Below are positions 62,480 through 64,000 of a DNA stretch of 64,000 nucleotides, in pieces; the first letter of the stretch is position 1, and each line of letters starts with the position of its first letter. The notes below the pieces were generated by a model. It saw only the letters and a list, made by a program, of their open reading frames with translations, was not told where the DNA came from and made no database searches. Source of the DNA: Affinundibacterium flavidum (GTDB lineage: Bacteria > Pseudomonadota > Gammaproteobacteria > Burkholderiales > Burkholderiaceae_D); contig NZ_JACOGA010000003.1 in the NCBI RefSeq assembly GCF_014284175.1, forward strand, positions 248,001-312,000, read 5' to 3'. The position numbers were made by a program, and so were the translations under genes.

Positions 62480-63061
62480 ATGCACAAATTAGCAACACCA
62501 TCCAATCAGTCAAAATCTGGGATAATGGCGGAAAATGTTCTTGGAAAACCAATGTTAAGTCCAACTAGTACCGCACTCCCCCCTGATTTTGATAGCCGCC
62601 ATTTTCGTCATGCCCTTTCGCAGTTTGCGACTGGCATCACGGTCATTACGACACGTTTGGAAGATGGCAAGTTCTTGGGACTGACTGCGAGCTCCTTCAA
62701 CTCAGTCTCACTCGACCCGCCTTTGGTGATCTGGAGCTTGGGTGATCGCGCTCAGAGCATGCCGATATTCGCTAAAAATTCGCATTATGTGATCAATGTA
62801 TTATCGGCTGATCAACGTCATCTCGCAGAACAATTTGCCAGCCGTAGCGAAGACCGTTTTGAAGGCGTCGAATACAACCTATCACGCACTGGGCTGCCCA
62901 TACTCAAAGGAGCCTCGGCTTGGTTTGAATGCTTCAATCGCAGCCGCTATCCAGAAGGCGATCACGTGATCTTTGTCGGTGAAGTCGAGCAGTGCGCCTT
63001 CAAAAATCAGCCGCCATTAGTATTTCATCATGGTCATTTCCTGACTAGTAAAGCGCTATAA
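62480..63061 (+). CDS. Flavin reductase-like FMN-binding protein
   Basis: 193 residues. The flavin-reductase split barrel occupies about residues 40-190: FRHALSQFATGITVITT, LGLTASSFNSVSLDPPLVIWSL, and the C-terminal GDHVIFVGEVEQCAF...PPLVFHHGHF. Supplies reduced FMN to monooxygenases in typical relatives. The start is uncertain: ATG 62480 gives a 35-residue unstructured leader; ATG 62525 (GGGATA upstream) is equally possible. Confidence 0.88.
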   Translation: MHKLATPSNQSKSGIMAENVLGKPMLSPTSTALPPDFDSRHFRHALSQFATGITVITTRLEDGKFLGLTASSFNSVSLDPPLVIWSLGDRAQSMPIFAKNSHYVINVLSADQRHLAEQFASRSEDRFEGVEYNLSRTGLPILKGASAWFECFNRSRYPEGDHVIFVGEVEQCAFKNQPPLVFHHGHFLTSKAL

Positions 63062-63081
63062 CTTACTTAATAACTCAGTTT

Positions 63082-63336
63082 ATGACTCAATTAGATTTCG
63101 TCGGCTATATTGCCGCGTTTTTAACCACCAGCGCGTTCATCCCACAAGCATGGCTCACCTGGCGGCGCAAACGTGCCGAAGGCGTTTCGCTCGGCATGTA
63201 TTGCATTATGGTGACAGGCACGGTTGGCTGGCTGACCTACGGATTAATGCTCGGTGCCTGGCCAATTATTGTGGCTAACGTGATTTCACTCTCACTGTCT
63301 GCTTTCATTCTGGCAATGAAATTGATCTATAAATAA
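63082..63336 (+). CDS. SemiSWEET-type transporter
   Basis: 84 residues in three membrane helices, the size of a bacterial SemiSWEET, which dimerises to make a sugar uniporter. PQ motif in FIPQAWLTWRRKRAEGVS, and GTVGWLTYGLMLGAWPIIVANVISL in helices 2-3. Starts 20 bp after the flavin reductase stop. Confidence 0.87.
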   Translation: MTQLDFVGYIAAFLTTSAFIPQAWLTWRRKRAEGVSLGMYCIMVTGTVGWLTYGLMLGAWPIIVANVISLSLSAFILAMKLIYK

Positions 63337-63351
63337 TCCCACAATAAAACA

Positions 63352-64000
63352 ATGAAACACGGAATATTGTGGGATAACGACGGCGTCTTGGTGGACACAG
63401 AAGGTCTGTTCTATCAAGCCAATCGCAGCTTATTTGCCGAACACGATATCGATTTGACGCCAGAATTATTTTTCGATTGGTTTCTGTTGGAGAATCTGGG
63501 CGCTTGGCATTTGCTCGAAGCGCGCGGCATGAATGCAGATGAAATTGGGTTGCTACGCGATGAGAGAAATCGACGTTATTCAGCACTTTTACAATCGACT
63601 TCTGATTTAGAAATCACTGGTGTAAAACCTTTGCTCACCAGTCTGCAAACTAAAGTAAAAATGGGCATAGTCACGAGTTCGCGCCCAGATCACTTTCATC
63701 TGATCCATAGCAAACTCGATCTGCTCCCTCATTTTGAATTCGTTGTGACTGACGCCGACTACGTCAATAGCAAACCCGCACCCGATCCCTATTTACTCGG
63801 GTTGGAGAAACTGGCAATCGCCAAAGAACATTGCATGGTGATAGAAGACTCACCACGTGGCTTACGTTCTGCGATCTCGGCTGGATTAAATTGCGTCGTG
63901 ATACGCAATCACCTAAGCCGCCACTTCGCGTTTGAAGGCGCGTATCGCGTGGTGGATAACTATGTGGCGCTTGGCGCTGTGATTGAAGAATTCTTGTGTA
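63352..64000 (+). CDS. HAD-superfamily phosphatase (cut by the window end)
   Basis: Translated from ATG 63352 to the end; 216 residues are visible with no stop. Motif I is WDNDGVLVDTE (nucleophile Asp in D-x-D), motif II T-S-S in MGIVTSSRPD, motif III Lys in NSKPAPDPYLLGL, and motif IV EDSPRGLRSAISAG. The alpha-helical cap at about 15-80 places it in the beta-phosphoglucomutase/phosphoglycolate phosphatase subgroup. Only the last few residues should be missing. 15 bp after the SemiSWEET gene, so a transport-and-metabolism unit is possible. Confidence 0.9.
   Translation, partial: MKHGILWDNDGVLVDTEGLFYQANRSLFAEHDIDLTPELFFDWFLLENLGAWHLLEARGMNADEIGLLRDERNRRYSALLQSTSDLEITGVKPLLTSLQTKVKMGIVTSSRPDHFHLIHSKLDLLPHFEFVVTDADYVNSKPAPDPYLLGLEKLAIAKEHCMVIEDSPRGLRSAISAGLNCVVIRNHLSRHFAFEGAYRVVDNYVALGAVIEEFLC

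Overview
The window looks like chromosomal DNA of a moderate-GC betaproteobacterium, probably of the Oxalobacteraceae (Undibacterium-like; an inference from gene content, gene order and base composition, not from a database search). No rRNA, tRNA, CRISPR array, prophage or transposase gene is visible. Most genes are ordinary chromosomal genes. Accessory DNA is concentrated at about 20.3-28.5 kb.

Layout. (1) 0-20.1 kb, minus strand: an anaerobic nitrate-respiration region. It holds moaA, a beta-carbonic anhydrase and narX (cut by the window start), a large beta-propeller sensor kinase, an M50 protease, a DUF2167 protein, and then narG-narH-narJ-narI-ppiC-hemerythrin and a polytopic membrane protein. 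The narK transporter lies apart at 52.7-54.0 kb behind a MITE-like element. (2) 20.5-24.0 kb: an AT-rich toxin-like cluster with a stand-alone RelA/SpoT-domain protein, a YhfG-Fic antitoxin-toxin pair whose 53-residue antitoxin gene is easy to overlook, and a frameshifted, truncated HipA/YjjJ-like remnant. (3) 24.3-28.5 kb: secreted or periplasmic proteins (a protein with two retropepsin-like domains, and a papain-like cysteine protease with an unknown partner) and one unrecognised gene. (4) 28.6-42.1 kb: formate-tetrahydrofolate ligase, a TPR lipoprotein, a DUF885 gene broken at a homopolymer, a TonB-C-like protein, a Tat-exported phospholipase C, an amidohydrolase, a GFA protein, a FimV-like membrane protein and a beta-lactamase-fold hydrolase. 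(5) 42.2-50.6 kb: a metal-type RND efflux operon with three small accessory proteins (two of them His-rich), divergent from a CusRS-type two-component system, with a clear inverted-repeat operator between them. (6) 50.8-64 kb: an M20 peptidase, narK, and the housekeeping set miaB / phoH-ybeZ / ybeY / corC / lnt, split by a SixA-like phosphatase and a DUF1294 gene, then a flavin reductase, a SemiSWEET and a HAD phosphatase cut by the window end.

How the genes work together. NarX senses nitrate or nitrite; its partner NarL would lie beyond position 1. MoaA starts the molybdenum cofactor needed by NarG. NarGHI is the respiratory enzyme, NarJ its chaperone, NarK moves nitrate and nitrite, and the hemerythrin-like protein and the neighbouring membrane protein may deal with nitric oxide or iron. 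CusRS-type regulators probably control the RND efflux operon.

The most notable non-coding signal is a set of dispersed two-hairpin palindromic elements. Four unrelated types sit one per gap in the nar operon. A 292-bp MITE-like element with 29-bp terminal inverted repeats lies 30 bp upstream of narK, and short tandem repeats lie in the leaders of two genes.
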